The position numbers and the translations under genes are program-made. Shown here piece after piece: positions 7,729 through 16,338 of a DNA stretch of 64,000 nt (the stretch's first letter is position 1; every line of letters starts with the position of its first letter). Under the pieces are notes generated by a model that saw only the letters and a program-made list of their open reading frames with translations, had not been told where the DNA came from and did not search any database. This stretch comes from Emcibacter nanhaiensis (GTDB taxonomy: Bacteria > Pseudomonadota > Alphaproteobacteria > Sphingomonadales > Emcibacteraceae). The stretch lies in NCBI RefSeq assembly GCF_006385175.1, contig NZ_VFIY01000018.1:558001-622000 (forward strand), in the 5' to 3' direction.

Positions 7729-8394
7729 ATGACACGGAAGAAAAAAATCAAGACCGATATTCCGGACGAGCTTCGCGCCCCACTGCTTGAAGCGGCGTTG
7801 GTGCATGTGCCGTTTGATGGCTGGACCGCGGCCACGCTCCGGCAGGCCGCCGCGGACCTGGATATCGACTACGGCCTTGCCCGCCTTGCCTTTCCCGAAG
7901 CACCGTCCGACATGATCGATGCCCTCGCGGCCCATTGTGATGCGGAAATGTCATCCGCGGCCAAGCTTCTGGGACTGGACAACATGAAGGTCCGGGAGAA
8001 AATCACCACCCTGATCCGGCTCCGACTTGAGGTGGAGCTGCCGCATCGGGAAGCCGCCCGCCGGGCGCTGACCTGGCTGATGCTGCCGCAAAACCAGCCC
8101 TTGGCCGTGACACTGTTGAACCGGACCGTGGACCTGATGTGGAAACTGGCGGGCGATACCTCTCGGGATTTCAATTACTACACCAAGCGCCTGACCCTGG
8201 CCGGGGTCTACAGCAGCTGCTTCCTCTACTGGCTCGGCGACGAGAGCGAAAGCCAGACCGACACCAAGGCCTTTATCGACCGGCGCATTGAGGATGTCAT
8301 GAAGATCGAGAAAGGCAAGGCCGAGATCAGGACCTGGACCGATCGGCTGCCAGATCTCTGGCGCGGGCTTGGCAAAATGCGCTACGGGCAGTAG
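7729..8394 (+). CDS. COQ9-family ubiquinone biosynthesis protein
   Basis: COQ9 proteins bind lipids and assist COQ7-type hydroxylation in ubiquinone synthesis. The fold derives from TetR regulators. This 221-residue protein has the HTH-like start ALVHVPFDGWTAATLRQAA, then PEAPSDMIDAL and the later segments ALTWLMLPQNQPLA, TVDLMWKLAGDTSRDFNYYT and LTLAGVYSSCFLYWL that characterise the family. It stands alone and is divergent from rpsU. Confidence 0.9.
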   Translation: MTRKKKIKTDIPDELRAPLLEAALVHVPFDGWTAATLRQAAADLDIDYGLARLAFPEAPSDMIDALAAHCDAEMSSAAKLLGLDNMKVREKITTLIRLRLEVELPHREAARRALTWLMLPQNQPLAVTLLNRTVDLMWKLAGDTSRDFNYYTKRLTLAGVYSSCFLYWLGDESESQTDTKAFIDRRIEDVMKIEKGKAEIRTWTDRLPDLWRGLGKMRYGQ

Positions 8395-8496
8395 ACGTGA
8401 CGGCAGTCGCGGCTCAATACTTAAGGATACACTTATAGGTAGTATTTTCCCGTGATTTCAAATACTTAATCCGCTAACCCGCCAGTTTTGCACCCT

Positions 8497-8531
8497 GTAA
8501 AGATTCCTGACAAAGAGTCGGGATTCTTTAC
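8497..8531 (+). promoter_or_regulatory. Inverted repeat, likely enhancer site for a sigma-54 activator
   Basis: GTAAAGATTCCTGA (8497-8510) and TCGGGATTCTTTAC (8518-8531) are near-perfect inverted arms around a 7-bp spacer. The site lies roughly 95-125 bp upstream of the predicted start of the sigma-54 promoter, the normal place for an enhancer-binding protein. Confidence 0.55.
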
Positions 8532-8597
8532 AAAAAAGCAAAGATTTTGGCCATGGTTAATTTAACAAGTACTTATAATATATGGATATTATGATTC

Positions 8598-8613
8598 TGG
8601 CACGGCATTTGCA
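8598..8613 (+). promoter_or_regulatory. Consensus sigma-54 (RpoN) promoter
   Basis: TGGCAC (8598-8603), 5 bp, TTGCA (8609-8613) matches the -24/-12 consensus TGGCACR-N4-TTGCW exactly. Transcription should start near 8624, 40 bp before the PEP-CTERM-like gene. Confidence 0.75.
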
Positions 8614-8663
8614 CATTAGTTGGGCGTAACAATTTTTCAGTTTTGCAAGAAGTAGGTGTCAAC

Positions 8664-9287
8664 ATGACCCAGTATATTAAAAAGATTGTACTTTCTCTCG
8701 CAGCTATGACTGGCGCAGCTCTACTTTATTCTGCCCCCGCGTCTGCGACTGATTTTACCAACCTCTGCAGCAGCCTGGTTTCAGGCGTCGGCGAAGCCGG
8801 CCTCCCCTGTACTGTAGAAGTGCCGGAATTCAACTCTGCGCCATCCGGTAACGACAAGGAAGCTACCGTAGAAGAGGCCCTATCCTACGTCTATGGTGAA
8901 ATCATCGACGTTACCGAAATGAGCAAAATTCCGGAAGACGGTGAATTTGGCCTCGGCACATTTGGTGACTTCACAATCACCAGTGTCCAGGGTGGACCGG
9001 AATATTCCACCATTAATTGGGAGTACACCGGCGCTGCCGGCACAGGTCCGGAATTCGCTACCGTGAAATCCTCAACCGGTTATGCCATCTTCTTCGTCGG
9101 CGGCCTGACCAGCGGCAGCCTGTTTACTGACGGTCTGATCACCAACAATGGTAACGGCAAAGCCATCTCTCACCTGACTTTCTGGAATGGCGACACGCCG
9201 CAGGTTTCCACACCGGAGATTGCGTCCCTGATGCTGATCGGCCTGGCCAGTGTCGTGGTGGGCACACGGCTCCGCAAAAAAGCCTGA
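8664..9287 (+). CDS. PEP-CTERM-like secreted protein
   Basis: A 207-residue exported protein. A signal peptide (IVLSLAAMTGAALLY, cleavage near SAPASA) is followed by a Gly/Ser/Thr-rich region with three cysteines early in the mature part (NLCSSLV, LPCTVE). The C-terminus has a sorting-tag architecture: TPEIA, a hydrophobic stretch (SLMLIGLASVVVG) and a basic end TRLRKKA. The canonical tag starts VPEP; here it is TPEI, so it is a divergent version. The exosortase that would process such a tag is not in the window. ATG at 8664 has AGGTG before it. Expression is predicted to be RpoN-dependent. Confidence 0.75.
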   Translation: MTQYIKKIVLSLAAMTGAALLYSAPASATDFTNLCSSLVSGVGEAGLPCTVEVPEFNSAPSGNDKEATVEEALSYVYGEIIDVTEMSKIPEDGEFGLGTFGDFTITSVQGGPEYSTINWEYTGAAGTGPEFATVKSSTGYAIFFVGGLTSGSLFTDGLITNNGNGKAISHLTFWNGDTPQVSTPEIASLMLIGLASVVVGTRLRKKA

Positions 9288-9315
9288 TCACAGTCGGGAC
9301 AGACTGTAAGTTATC

Positions 9316-9343
9316 AGCCCCGCCTTCTGGCGGGGCTTTTTTA
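9316..9343 (+). terminator. Terminator of the PEP-CTERM-like gene
   Basis: The 9-bp stem AGCCCCGCC / GGCGGGGCT with a TTCT loop is followed by TTTTTT, 28 bp after the stop and just before the convergent purK stop. Confidence 0.85.
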
Positions 9344-9344
9344 T

Positions 9345-10436
9345 TCAGATATCCAGCTTTTTATCAAGGGGATAGAGCCGCGTGACGTGGCCCATCTTGC
9401 GGCCCGGGCGGGCCTCCAGCTTGCCGTAATGGTGCACATTGGCCTCCGGGTCCGCCAGCAGGTGCTCCAGGTCGAGGATTTCATCGCCGATCAGGTTCTT
9501 CATCACCGCCTGGCCGTACAGCCGTGTATCACCCAGCGGCAGGCCGCAAATGGCGCGGATATGCTGCTCGAACTGGCTGGTGGGACAGGCCTCGATGCTC
9601 CAGTGGCCGGAGTTATGGACCCGGGGGGCGATCTCGTTGACCCGAAGACGCGGTTCGTCGGCTGACACAAACAGTTCCACCGCCAGAACCCCGACATAAT
9701 TCAGTTCGGTGACGATCTTTTCCGCCAGTTCCACTGCTTCTTCCCGCAGGTCCTGACCGATACGCGCCGGGCAGATAGACACATCCAGAATATGGTTGGT
9801 ATGGATATTTTCTGCCGGCTGGAAAGCCTTCACTTCCCCGCTCCGGCCACGGGCGACGATAACGGAAATCTCCATGTCAAAATCGACAAAGCCTTCGACG
9901 ATGATCTTGTCGCTGCCAAGGCTGTCGAACGCCGCAGGGACCTCATCCTCGGAGCGGACGATGGCCTGGCCTTTGCCGTCATAGCCAAACCGCCGGGTTT
10001 TAAGCACCGCCGGATAACCGATGTTTTTCAGCGCCTCCAGCGCCTCGTTGGCGGTGCCGACGCCGGCATAGGGCGCCGTGGCGATGCCGAGGGCATTGAT
10101 GAAGGCTTTTTCCTGCAGGCGGTCCTGGGAGACTTCCAGCACCCGGGCGTCGGGGAAAACGTCGACCTTCTGTGCCAGCCGGCCGACCGTCTCTACCGGA
10201 ATATTTTCGAATTCATAAGTCACGACATCCACTTCACCGGCAAACCAGTCCAGGCTGTCTTCATCGTCGTAGGACGCCCGGGTCACCAGATCGGTCACCT
10301 GGTCGGCGGGAAATTTTGCATCAGGACAATAGATATGTGAGCGGAAGCCGAGCTGGGCCGCGGCCATGGCCAGCATACGGCCAAGCTGTCCGCCACCAAG
10401 AATGCCGATTGTCGCGCCGGGAGAAAGAGCTGTCAT
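9345..10436 (-). CDS. purK: 5-(carboxyamino)imidazole ribonucleotide synthase
   Basis: PurK makes N5-CAIR from AIR, bicarbonate and ATP in purine synthesis. The 363-residue ATP-grasp protein starts with GILGGGQLGRMLA (residues 10-22) and contains YEFENIPV, KTRRFGYDGKGQ (ATP-grasp loop) and the C-terminal EIAPRVHNSGHWSIEAC. It follows purE by 27 bp in the same operon, as expected for partners that pass an unstable intermediate. Confidence 0.96.
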   Translation of the reverse strand: MTALSPGATIGILGGGQLGRMLAMAAAQLGFRSHIYCPDAKFPADQVTDLVTRASYDDEDSLDWFAGEVDVVTYEFENIPVETVGRLAQKVDVFPDARVLEVSQDRLQEKAFINALGIATAPYAGVGTANEALEALKNIGYPAVLKTRRFGYDGKGQAIVRSEDEVPAAFDSLGSDKIIVEGFVDFDMEISVIVARGRSGEVKAFQPAENIHTNHILDVSICPARIGQDLREEAVELAEKIVTELNYVGVLAVELFVSADEPRLRVNEIAPRVHNSGHWSIEACPTSQFEQHIRAICGLPLGDTRLYGQAVMKNLIGDEILDLEHLLADPEANVHHYGKLEARPGRKMGHVTRLYPLDKKLDI

Positions 10437-10463
10437 AATGATGTCTCCAGCAAAAACAACCTG

Positions 10464-10958
10464 TTAACTGTCTTTAGGTTCAAGAGCAACCGCTTCGGTC
10501 TGACGCGCCCGCCAGGCCGCCAGGCTGGAAGCCACGGCCTCATCCATCAGGGCAATAACGGAAGCGGCCAGAAGTCCGGCATTCTTGGCCCCCGCCTTGC
10601 CGATCGCCAGGGTCCCCACCGGCACGCCCCCCGGCATCTGGGCGATGGACAGCAGACTATCCATCCCCTTGAGCGCCTTGCTCTCGACCGGCACACCAAA
10701 CACCGGCAGTGTCGTCATGGATGCTGCCATGCCCGGCAGGTGCGCTGCGCCACCGGCGCCGGCAATGATGACCTTCAGACCGCGCTCGCTGGCGGTGTCC
10801 GCATAGTCATAAAGGCGCTTGGGGGTTCTGTGGGCAGAGACGATTTTTGTCTCGAAGGCCACACCGAGCTCCTGCAGCACTTCAACCGCATGTTTCATGG
10901 TCTCCCAGTCTGACTGACTGCCCATGATAACGCCCACCACTGGATTCTTGTCACTCAT
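10464..10958 (-). CDS. purE: N5-CAIR mutase (class I PurE)
   Basis: Converts N5-CAIR to CAIR. The 164-residue protein has [13 protein letters not shown] (substrate-binding SDW), SAHRTP with the catalytic His, [12 protein letters not shown] and the Pro-Gly-rich [14 protein letters not shown], all diagnostic of class I PurE. First gene of the purE-purK operon. Confidence 0.96.
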   Translation of the reverse strand: MSDKNPVVGVIMGSQSDWETMKHAVEVLQELGVAFETKIVSAHRTPKRLYDYADTASERGLKVIIAGAGGAAHLPGMAASMTTLPVFGVPVESKALKGMDSLLSIAQMPGGVPVGTLAIGKAGAKNAGLLAASVIALMDEAVASSLAAWRARQTEAVALEPKDS

Positions 10959-11150
10959 CTCTTGTTACCTTGTGTTTCCGTCCTCAAAAATCGATGGCGG
11001 TTAAGGAAAGGTGGCGATTATAACGATACCGCGCGCACAGGCAAGTTTGCATTTTCTCAACGACGGTGCCATAATGTTTTTGTAGGGCAAAATTAACAAT
11101 CTATTGTGTTAAACAGCAAATTAAAGCACAATATGTTGGCATTCTAAGGG

Positions 11151-11163
11151 TGTACCGCGTACA
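11151..11163 (+). promoter_or_regulatory. Small palindrome upstream of the diguanylate cyclase
   Basis: TGTAC-CGC-GTACA lies 59 bp before the GGDEF gene, at a position where a regulator could act. The remaining intergenic sequence (10959-11221) shows no gene. Confidence 0.3.
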
Positions 11164-11221
11164 TTTTTATTTTGCAGTAGACAACACTTATCAGGCCAGA
11201 TTGTAAAGGGTTGCGTATTTT

Positions 11222-11953
11222 ATGAAGGTTGGCAAGACAGGTTCTGTTGGTAAAAGCGGCCCCGTTCGCCGGAAACCGGCCGTCAAATCCGGCAAGGTCG
11301 AAGCGACATCTTCCGTTCGCAGCATCTCGGATACAAGTTCAGTCCTGGGCATCCCTCCGGAAGAAATGACAGAACGCGTTCAACGGGCGATCATGACACT
11401 GATGTCGGAAGTGGAAAGCATGCGCCGGGAGCTTGAACTTGCGCACCGCAAAATTTCCGAACTGGAACGACTGGCCGACCAGGATTCCCTGATCAATATT
11501 TCCAACCGCCGCGCCTTTGTCCGTGAAATGACCCGGATGATCGCCTATTCGGAACGTTACGGCATCAACAGTTCGCTGATTTACCTGGACCTGAATGACC
11601 TGAAAGTCATCAACGACAGCCATGGCCATGCCGCGGGAGATGCGGCCCTGGTCTATCTGGCGGAAACCATGGTCACATGCCTGCGTGATTCCGATATCAT
11701 CGGACGCCTGGGCGGTGATGAATTCGGCATTATCCTGCCCAAGGCCAGCGAACAGGATGCCATTAAAAAAGCCTCGTTCATCGTCGACAAGGTCAATGAA
11801 AGTCCGTTGATCTGGGACGGTCAGGAAATTGCCCTGAATGTGGCCTTTGGCGTCTATTCCCTGAAATCCGGGGAAAGCCCGGACCAGGCCCTGGATGAGG
11901 CAGACAAGAAGATGTATGCCCACAAACAGGATCTCAAAAAGGAAAAGGCCTGA
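11222..11953 (+). CDS. GGDEF diguanylate cyclase
   Basis: Synthesises cyclic di-GMP. The 243-residue protein has a basic, Ser/Gly-rich N-terminus (1-45), a predicted coiled coil (about 50-85) and a GGDEF domain (about 86-240). DLNDLKVIND (123-132) carries the metal-binding residues, LGGDEFGI holds the active site (GGDEF 164-168), and RDSD (155-158) five residues upstream is an intact inhibitory site. There is no membrane segment or PAS/REC sensor, so the coiled coil probably mediates dimerisation or docking to a partner. Monocistronic. Confidence 0.92.
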   Translation: MKVGKTGSVGKSGPVRRKPAVKSGKVEATSSVRSISDTSSVLGIPPEEMTERVQRAIMTLMSEVESMRRELELAHRKISELERLADQDSLINISNRRAFVREMTRMIAYSERYGINSSLIYLDLNDLKVINDSHGHAAGDAALVYLAETMVTCLRDSDIIGRLGGDEFGIILPKASEQDAIKKASFIVDKVNESPLIWDGQEIALNVAFGVYSLKSGESPDQALDEADKKMYAHKQDLKKEKA

Positions 11954-11985
11954 CTGCACAGAGGCGCTAAGTGCGCCGGCCGCCC

Positions 11986-12183
11986 TCAGGCAATAATGTC
12001 CGGAAGAAGTTCGTTTTCCAGCTTGGCCACCTCATCCTTGAGAAGCAGCTTCTGTTTTTTTAACCGCTGGATCTGCAGCATATCCGCCCGTCCTGTCTCC
12101 ATCAGTGCCGTAATTGCATCGTCCAGATCCCTATGCTGTATCTTCAGCTCCTGAATCTTTTCACGAATGTCATTTTCATCCAT
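11986..12183 (-). CDS. DUF465/YdcH family small protein
   Basis: A 65-residue coiled-coil protein (IREKIQELKIQHRDLDDAI, then RLKKQKLLLKDEVAKLE) with the RLKKxKLxLKDE pattern of the family. Function unknown. A second, divergent paralogue lies at 12990-13157. Confidence 0.88.
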   Translation of the reverse strand: MDENDIREKIQELKIQHRDLDDAITALMETGRADMLQIQRLKKQKLLLKDEVAKLENELLPDIIA

Positions 12184-12292
12184 TGACCACTAACCCGAAC
12201 ACCTTGATTGATTGACATGACCCCAGCATGATACCGGTAAAGGTCGAAAATATACCATATTTTTTCAAAATTTTCCTGTATAAAGTGTGCCT

Positions 12293-12778
12293 ATGAAGGA
12301 AAATGATTTCTGGGAATACAGCCTCGAGGTATATGGCAACGCCCGAGCAGCCGAAGCCTGCCTCGCGCTCCAGAACAACTGCCAGGCCAACGCCAACCTG
12401 CTGCTGTTTTTCACCTGGATTGCCCGTCGGCACGGCCGGTTGATTGACCTGGCAGCCTGCGCCCTGTGTGATCGCTGCATATCCGGAATTGACACCACTA
12501 TCGTCTCCTCCCTGCGCAGCGCCCGTCAGGCAATTGACAAAATGACGACGGACCCCGCCCTGCAGGAAATCAGGAAAAAAATCCTCGACCTGGAACTGGA
12601 AGCGGAAAATCTTGTCCAGAGTCGTCTCTTTGAATTGACGCCGACACTGATTGATCAGTGCCCCGGCTCAAACCTGACAGTAGAGGAAAAAATGAGACAC
12701 AATCTGGAAACCTATGGGATTTTTTTGAACCGGGCCTTCCCGGAAGATGACGTGAACAGCCTGATCCGTTATGCATGA
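12293..12778 (+). CDS. TIGR02444 family protein (DUF2390-like)
   Basis: A 161-residue, mostly helical protein of unknown function. The N-terminus FWEYSLEVYGN, then CLALQNNCQANANLLLFFTW and the Cys-rich DLAACALCDRC, fit a family named for TIGR02444. ATG at 12293 is preferred over a GTG two codons upstream. Divergent from the first YdcH gene. Confidence 0.8.
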   Translation: MKENDFWEYSLEVYGNARAAEACLALQNNCQANANLLLFFTWIARRHGRLIDLAACALCDRCISGIDTTIVSSLRSARQAIDKMTTDPALQEIRKKILDLELEAENLVQSRLFELTPTLIDQCPGSNLTVEEKMRHNLETYGIFLNRAFPEDDVNSLIRYA

Positions 12779-12989
12779 ACCGATTCCCGCCGGACAATGA
12801 ATGACGATAGGGATCTCTGCTCAATTTCAGAAAAAAATATACAACACCGCCTCACTGTGAAAATTCTTCTAAATCCAAGAAGTTCTATTGTTTGCTGAAG
12901 CGATAACAAATCACACTGACGGGTTTTGATGACAAGAATGTGAAAATATGTTCTAATTTTAGTCTTGCCAACAAAAAGGAGATTCTCTG

Positions 12990-13157
12990 ATGCGTGCAGA
13001 AGCTCACATTAATGCACTTTCCGAAAAACATGCCCTCTTGGAAAAAAGGATTGATGACGAGGAACACCGCCCGGCCCCGGACGATATTGTGATCCATGAG
13101 CTTAAAAGGGAAAAACTCAGGCTAAAGGATGAAATCGAGAGATATCGAAGTTTATAG
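12990..13157 (+). CDS. DUF465/YdcH family small protein (second copy)
   Basis: A 55-residue protein, MRAEAHINALSEKHALLEKR... ending LKREKLRLKDEIERYRSL, sharing the REKLRLKDEIE family signature with the copy at 11986. AAGGAG lies before the ATG and a terminator lies 16 bp after the stop, so it is a complete single-gene unit. Confidence 0.82.
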   Translation: MRAEAHINALSEKHALLEKRIDDEEHRPAPDDIVIHELKREKLRLKDEIERYRSL

Positions 13158-13172
13158 CATCCCCAAAAAAAC

Positions 13173-13198
13173 AAAGGCCCCGGTTCAGGGGCCTTTTT
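13173..13198 (+). terminator. Terminator of the second YdcH gene
   Basis: AAGGCCCC / GGGGCCTT stem with a GGTTCA loop and a T tract. A-rich sequence on the other side means it may also serve trcR, which ends nearby on the minus strand. Confidence 0.75.
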
Positions 13199-13225
13199 CA
13201 TTTTCGATTTCCCCAAAAACCGCAC

Positions 13226-13837
13226 TCAGTCCTCAGGGGTATACTCTTCCGCACCGGTTGCCGGTTCCGGGACATCCTCCTGATCCACAGGCGGCTCTTC
13301 CTGCGGGGCATCCTTGGCCAATTTAACCGCAGCTTTCCGCACGGCCGCGTCCAGTTCCGTCTGTTTGCACAGGCCGAGAACCACCGGGTCCACAGGCTTG
13401 ATGTTGCTGATGTTCCAGTGGGTGCGATCGCGAATGGCCGCAATGGTGGGCTTGGTTGTGCCCACGAGCCGCCCGATCTGGGCGTCAGTCAATTCCGGAT
13501 GATTACGCAGAAGCCAGGCAATCGCATCCGGCTTGTCCTGGCGCTTGGAAACCGGCGTATAGCGTGCGCCACTGGAACGGGTCTTGGCCGGCACCTTGTC
13601 TTCCGTCAGCTGCAGACGTGCGGAAGTGTCAGCCTGGCAGCGCTCAATTTCCTCCCAAGTCAGCTGACCATTGGCAACCGGATCCTGTCCGACGATATTC
13701 GTGGCAACCTGTTCGTCCGCAATCCCCTGAACCTCCAGCTCGTGGAGGCCGCAAAACTCTGCGATCTGTCGGAACGACAAAGCTGTATTATCCACTAGCC
13801 ATACAGCTGTCGCCATAGGCATCAAAGGCTGGTTCAT
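13226..13837 (-). CDS. trcR: Cell-cycle transcriptional regulator TrcR (DUF1013)
   Basis: An alphaproteobacterial DNA-binding protein of the cell-cycle network. Start set at the ATG 13837 (MNQPLMPMATAVWLVDNTAL), preceded by AAGGATTA; longer frames upstream lack family sequence. This gives 203 residues: an N-terminal HTH (FRQIAEFCGLHELEVQGIAD), a middle RYTPVSKRQDKPDAIAWLL, a second HTH-like segment (LTDAQIGRLVGTTKPTIAAI), and an acidic Pro/Glu-rich tail. Monocistronic. Confidence 0.9.
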   Translation of the reverse strand: MNQPLMPMATAVWLVDNTALSFRQIAEFCGLHELEVQGIADEQVATNIVGQDPVANGQLTWEEIERCQADTSARLQLTEDKVPAKTRSSGARYTPVSKRQDKPDAIAWLLRNHPELTDAQIGRLVGTTKPTIAAIRDRTHWNISNIKPVDPVVLGLCKQTELDAAVRKAAVKLAKDAPQEEPPVDQEDVPEPATGAEEYTPED

Positions 13838-13966
13838 CGATAATCCTTGTATAATTTGATGATTATTATTTTTTTTCAGCAGCAGCATAAGACAGTTTCG
13901 TGAAATTGGCAAAGACCTTTCATAATCTTTTTGCCGCCCTGCTTTTCCCCTTGCACCAGCAACAAA

Positions 13967-13988
13967 AAAGGCGGCCAAAGCCGCCTTT
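13967..13988 (-). terminator. Terminator of the TonB-domain gene
   Basis: Minus-strand AAAGGCGG / CCGCCTTT stem followed by TTTTTT, 26 bp after the stop at 14015. Confidence 0.75.
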
Positions 13989-14014
13989 CCTTCTAAATCC
14001 AAGAGAGAACTCTG

Positions 14015-14392
14015 TTACTGGATCGCCCAGGTCAAGGGCAGGACAATTACCAGCTTGTCATCGCCGAGACTTGCCGGCGGTGCAGGCAGCGGGTTGATGC
14101 GGCCTACCAGGTTCTCAACTTCCTGATCAAGAATATCATGACCGGTGGACTGAACAAGCTCGTGGCTTGTGATTGCACCTGAACGGTCAAAGGCAATTTT
14201 CACTTTGGCCTTGCCTTCAAGTTCGTCTTCCATTGCAGCACGGGGATAAACCTGTTTCTTGGCGACCAGCTTAATCAGTTTAACCTGCCAGTCCTTCAGA
14301 TCGTTTGCGTTTGCTTCAACTGTTCCAAATGCGCTGAACAACCCCAGTGTCAGCATCAAAGCAATAATTTTCATCAACCTACTCAAAACCAT
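14015..14392 (-). CDS. Periplasmic TonB C-terminal-domain protein
   Basis: A 125-residue protein with a signal peptide (about residues 7-28, ending VEANAND) directly followed by a TonB-type C-terminal domain: YPRAAMEDELEGKAKVKIAF, then DRSGAITSHELVQSTGHDIL and the final strand LPLTWAI. TonB domains contact outer-membrane receptors. The proline-rich periplasm-spanning linker of true TonB is missing, so this is not a normal energy transducer. Start could also be the ATG at 14374. Confidence 0.75.
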   Translation of the reverse strand: MVLSRLMKIIALMLTLGLFSAFGTVEANANDLKDWQVKLIKLVAKKQVYPRAAMEDELEGKAKVKIAFDRSGAITSHELVQSTGHDILDQEVENLVGRINPLPAPPASLGDDKLVIVLPLTWAIQ

Positions 14393-14664
14393 TTTTCAAT
14401 ATCTCCTGCATACTTATTGAAATGCGCTCCCAGAACAACTTTAACTTATTATTACGTCCCCCTCTGGAGCGCCTATGTGAATCAAACTAGCGCAAATTGG
14501 TTACTCAATGTTTAAAGCTAGACTTTTATGGTTACGTAAGAATATGTTAACTATAATCCGCAGCCTGATGAGGGAGGCAATTCTTGTCCCTGACGGCCCA
14601 AATCATCATTGTGCTGAGCCGGAATTGTTGCCAGAATAGGCGAAATCCCAGCCAGGAGACAGAC

Positions 14665-15243
14665 ATGATCAAAAAGCTATGTACGGCAGTAGCACTCTTC
14701 TTCCTATTGTCCGGCCTTCCCTTCCTCGCCACGGCAGGAAGCAGCCTTTCCGGCAACCAAATTGAAAAATTCCTCAGCACCTGGGCACCGTTGCAGGAAC
14801 TCGGGTCGAAATATAGCCTGGACTTCGAGAGTTCAGCCCCGCCGCAGTCGGGCGGGGAAAGTGGTTTTAACCCCTTTATGTCCTCAGTGGCGATGATCCA
14901 GGGACACAAGGCTTATGGCGAGTTCCAGGACATCCTCGCCAAGGCGGGCTTTTCCTCACCCGAGGAATGGGCTCTGACGGCCAACCGCGTCATGCAGGCT
15001 TATATGGCCGCAACAATTGACAGCAGTGAATTCAGCCAGTCCCGGGAAGAAATTGACCAGGCCATCAAGGATGTGCAGAGCAACCCGCATATTTCCGATG
15101 CCCAGAAGCAGGCTATTATTGCCAATCTGCAAACCAGCCTGTCCATGATGACGTCCATGAAAAATATTTCACAGGACGACCTTGATGCTGTAAAACCCTA
15201 TCTGGGGAAAATTGAACAAACGCTTTCCGAGGAATACAAATGA
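14665..15243 (+). CDS. Secreted helical protein of unknown function
   Basis: A 192-residue protein with a clear signal peptide (CTAVALFFLLSGLPFLATAG). The mature part is helix-rich, with GYGEFQ-like and SQSREEIDQAIKDVQSNP segments and an ISDAQKQAIIANLQ helix typical of small periplasmic proteins of unknown role. ATG at 14665 is preceded by CAGGAGA. Its stop overlaps the start of the DUF3126 gene by 4 nt (ATGA), so the two are co-translated. Confidence 0.8.
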   Translation: MIKKLCTAVALFFLLSGLPFLATAGSSLSGNQIEKFLSTWAPLQELGSKYSLDFESSAPPQSGGESGFNPFMSSVAMIQGHKAYGEFQDILAKAGFSSPEEWALTANRVMQAYMAATIDSSEFSQSREEIDQAIKDVQSNPHISDAQKQAIIANLQTSLSMMTSMKNISQDDLDAVKPYLGKIEQTLSEEYK

Positions 15244-15476
15244 CAAGAACAGAAATGTTACGCCTGCGCAAATATCTCAACGACAAGTTCGAGAGCACCA
15301 AATTCACCTTGGAAAAGCCGTCCACCAAGGATGAGGACAGTGTGGAAGTCCAGTATGATGGTGAATTTATCGGCGTTATCTACAGGGATGAAGATGAAGG
15401 TGAAGTGTCCTACGCCTTTCAGATGGCCATTCTGGAAATGGACCTGCCCAGCGCAGCCGATGCGTCCCTGATCTGA
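15240..15476 (+). CDS. DUF3126 family protein
   Basis: A 78-residue acidic protein, RLRKYLNDKFESTKFTL followed by EVQYDGEFIGVIYRDEDEGE, matching a small alphaproteobacterial family of unknown function. It is coupled to the preceding secreted-protein gene by a 4-nt overlap and followed by a terminator. Confidence 0.85.
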   Translation: MTRTEMLRLRKYLNDKFESTKFTLEKPSTKDEDSVEVQYDGEFIGVIYRDEDEGEVSYAFQMAILEMDLPSAADASLI

Positions 15477-15499
15477 TACGGGAAACAGCGCCAGGTTCA

Positions 15500-15528
15500 A
15501 AAGGCATCCTTCTGGGTGCCTTTTTTTC
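15500..15528 (+). terminator. Terminator after DUF3126
   Basis: AAGGCATCC / GGTGCCTT stem (one bulged T) with a TTCTG loop and a seven-T tract. Confidence 0.8.
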
Positions 15529-15661
15529 TTTTACCGGATTTCTCGCACTGGACGACAGTTTGGAAAGCCTGTAATAAATCTCCTTCCGACACAAATTGTA
15601 CCTGCTTCCAGAGCACCTAAAATGATTTGGGAGTTTCAGACTATTTAAGTAAACTGTCCCC

Positions 15662-16333
15662 ATGTTGACGATCTATCACTATTGGTTCTGTCCCTTTTCC
15701 CGCAAAACCCGCATTGCCCTGCAGGAAAAGAAAGTTGACTTCGAGATGAAGCTGGAACTTCCGTGGCAGCGGCGGCCCGAGTTCCTGGCCCTGAACCCTG
15801 CCGGAAACGTCCCCGTCCTTGTCAAAGATGAGCCCCGGCAGGCCGTCAGCGGCCCCTACGCCATCATGGAATTCCTGGAGGAACAATATCCGGCCCCCAA
15901 CCTGATCGGCGACACAATCGAGGGACGGGCGGAAACAAGGCGCCTGGTGGAGTGGTTCGATGATAAATTTTACCGGGAAGTGACGTCGCTGATTATCAAC
16001 GAAAAGATCATGAAGTCTTTTCTCAAACGGGGCACGCCGGAAGCCGCAAACATCCGTTATGCCGGACAGAATATTAAGCACCACCTGAAATATATCGAAT
16101 ATCTGACCGATCGGCGCAACTGGCTGGCCGGGGATAATTTCACCCTAGCCGACATTTCGGCTGCGGCGCATCTGTCCTGCATCGATTATCTGGGCGATGT
16201 GCCCTGGCAGAATTTTGAAAAAGCCAAGGACTGGTACGCCCGCATCAAGTCACGGCCCAGTTTCCAGGCCATCCTGCAGGATAAAATCGCCGGACTGACG
16301 CCTGCAGCCCATTACCGCGACCTGGATTTCTAA
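15662..16333 (+). CDS. Glutathione S-transferase family protein
   Basis: A 223-residue GST. The thioredoxin-like N-domain starts LTIYHYWFCPFSRKTRIAL with a Cys-Pro-Phe-Ser active-site motif, has the cis-Pro in NPAGNVPVLV, and ends in SGPYAIMEFLEE. The C-terminal helical domain has NFTLADISAAAHLSC. It lies 5 bp before queG and is probably co-transcribed; I have seen this pairing in other alphaproteobacteria, but its meaning is unclear. Confidence 0.88.
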   Translation: MLTIYHYWFCPFSRKTRIALQEKKVDFEMKLELPWQRRPEFLALNPAGNVPVLVKDEPRQAVSGPYAIMEFLEEQYPAPNLIGDTIEGRAETRRLVEWFDDKFYREVTSLIINEKIMKSFLKRGTPEAANIRYAGQNIKHHLKYIEYLTDRRNWLAGDNFTLADISAAAHLSCIDYLGDVPWQNFEKAKDWYARIKSRPSFQAILQDKIAGLTPAAHYRDLDF

Positions 16334-16338
16334 ACAAT

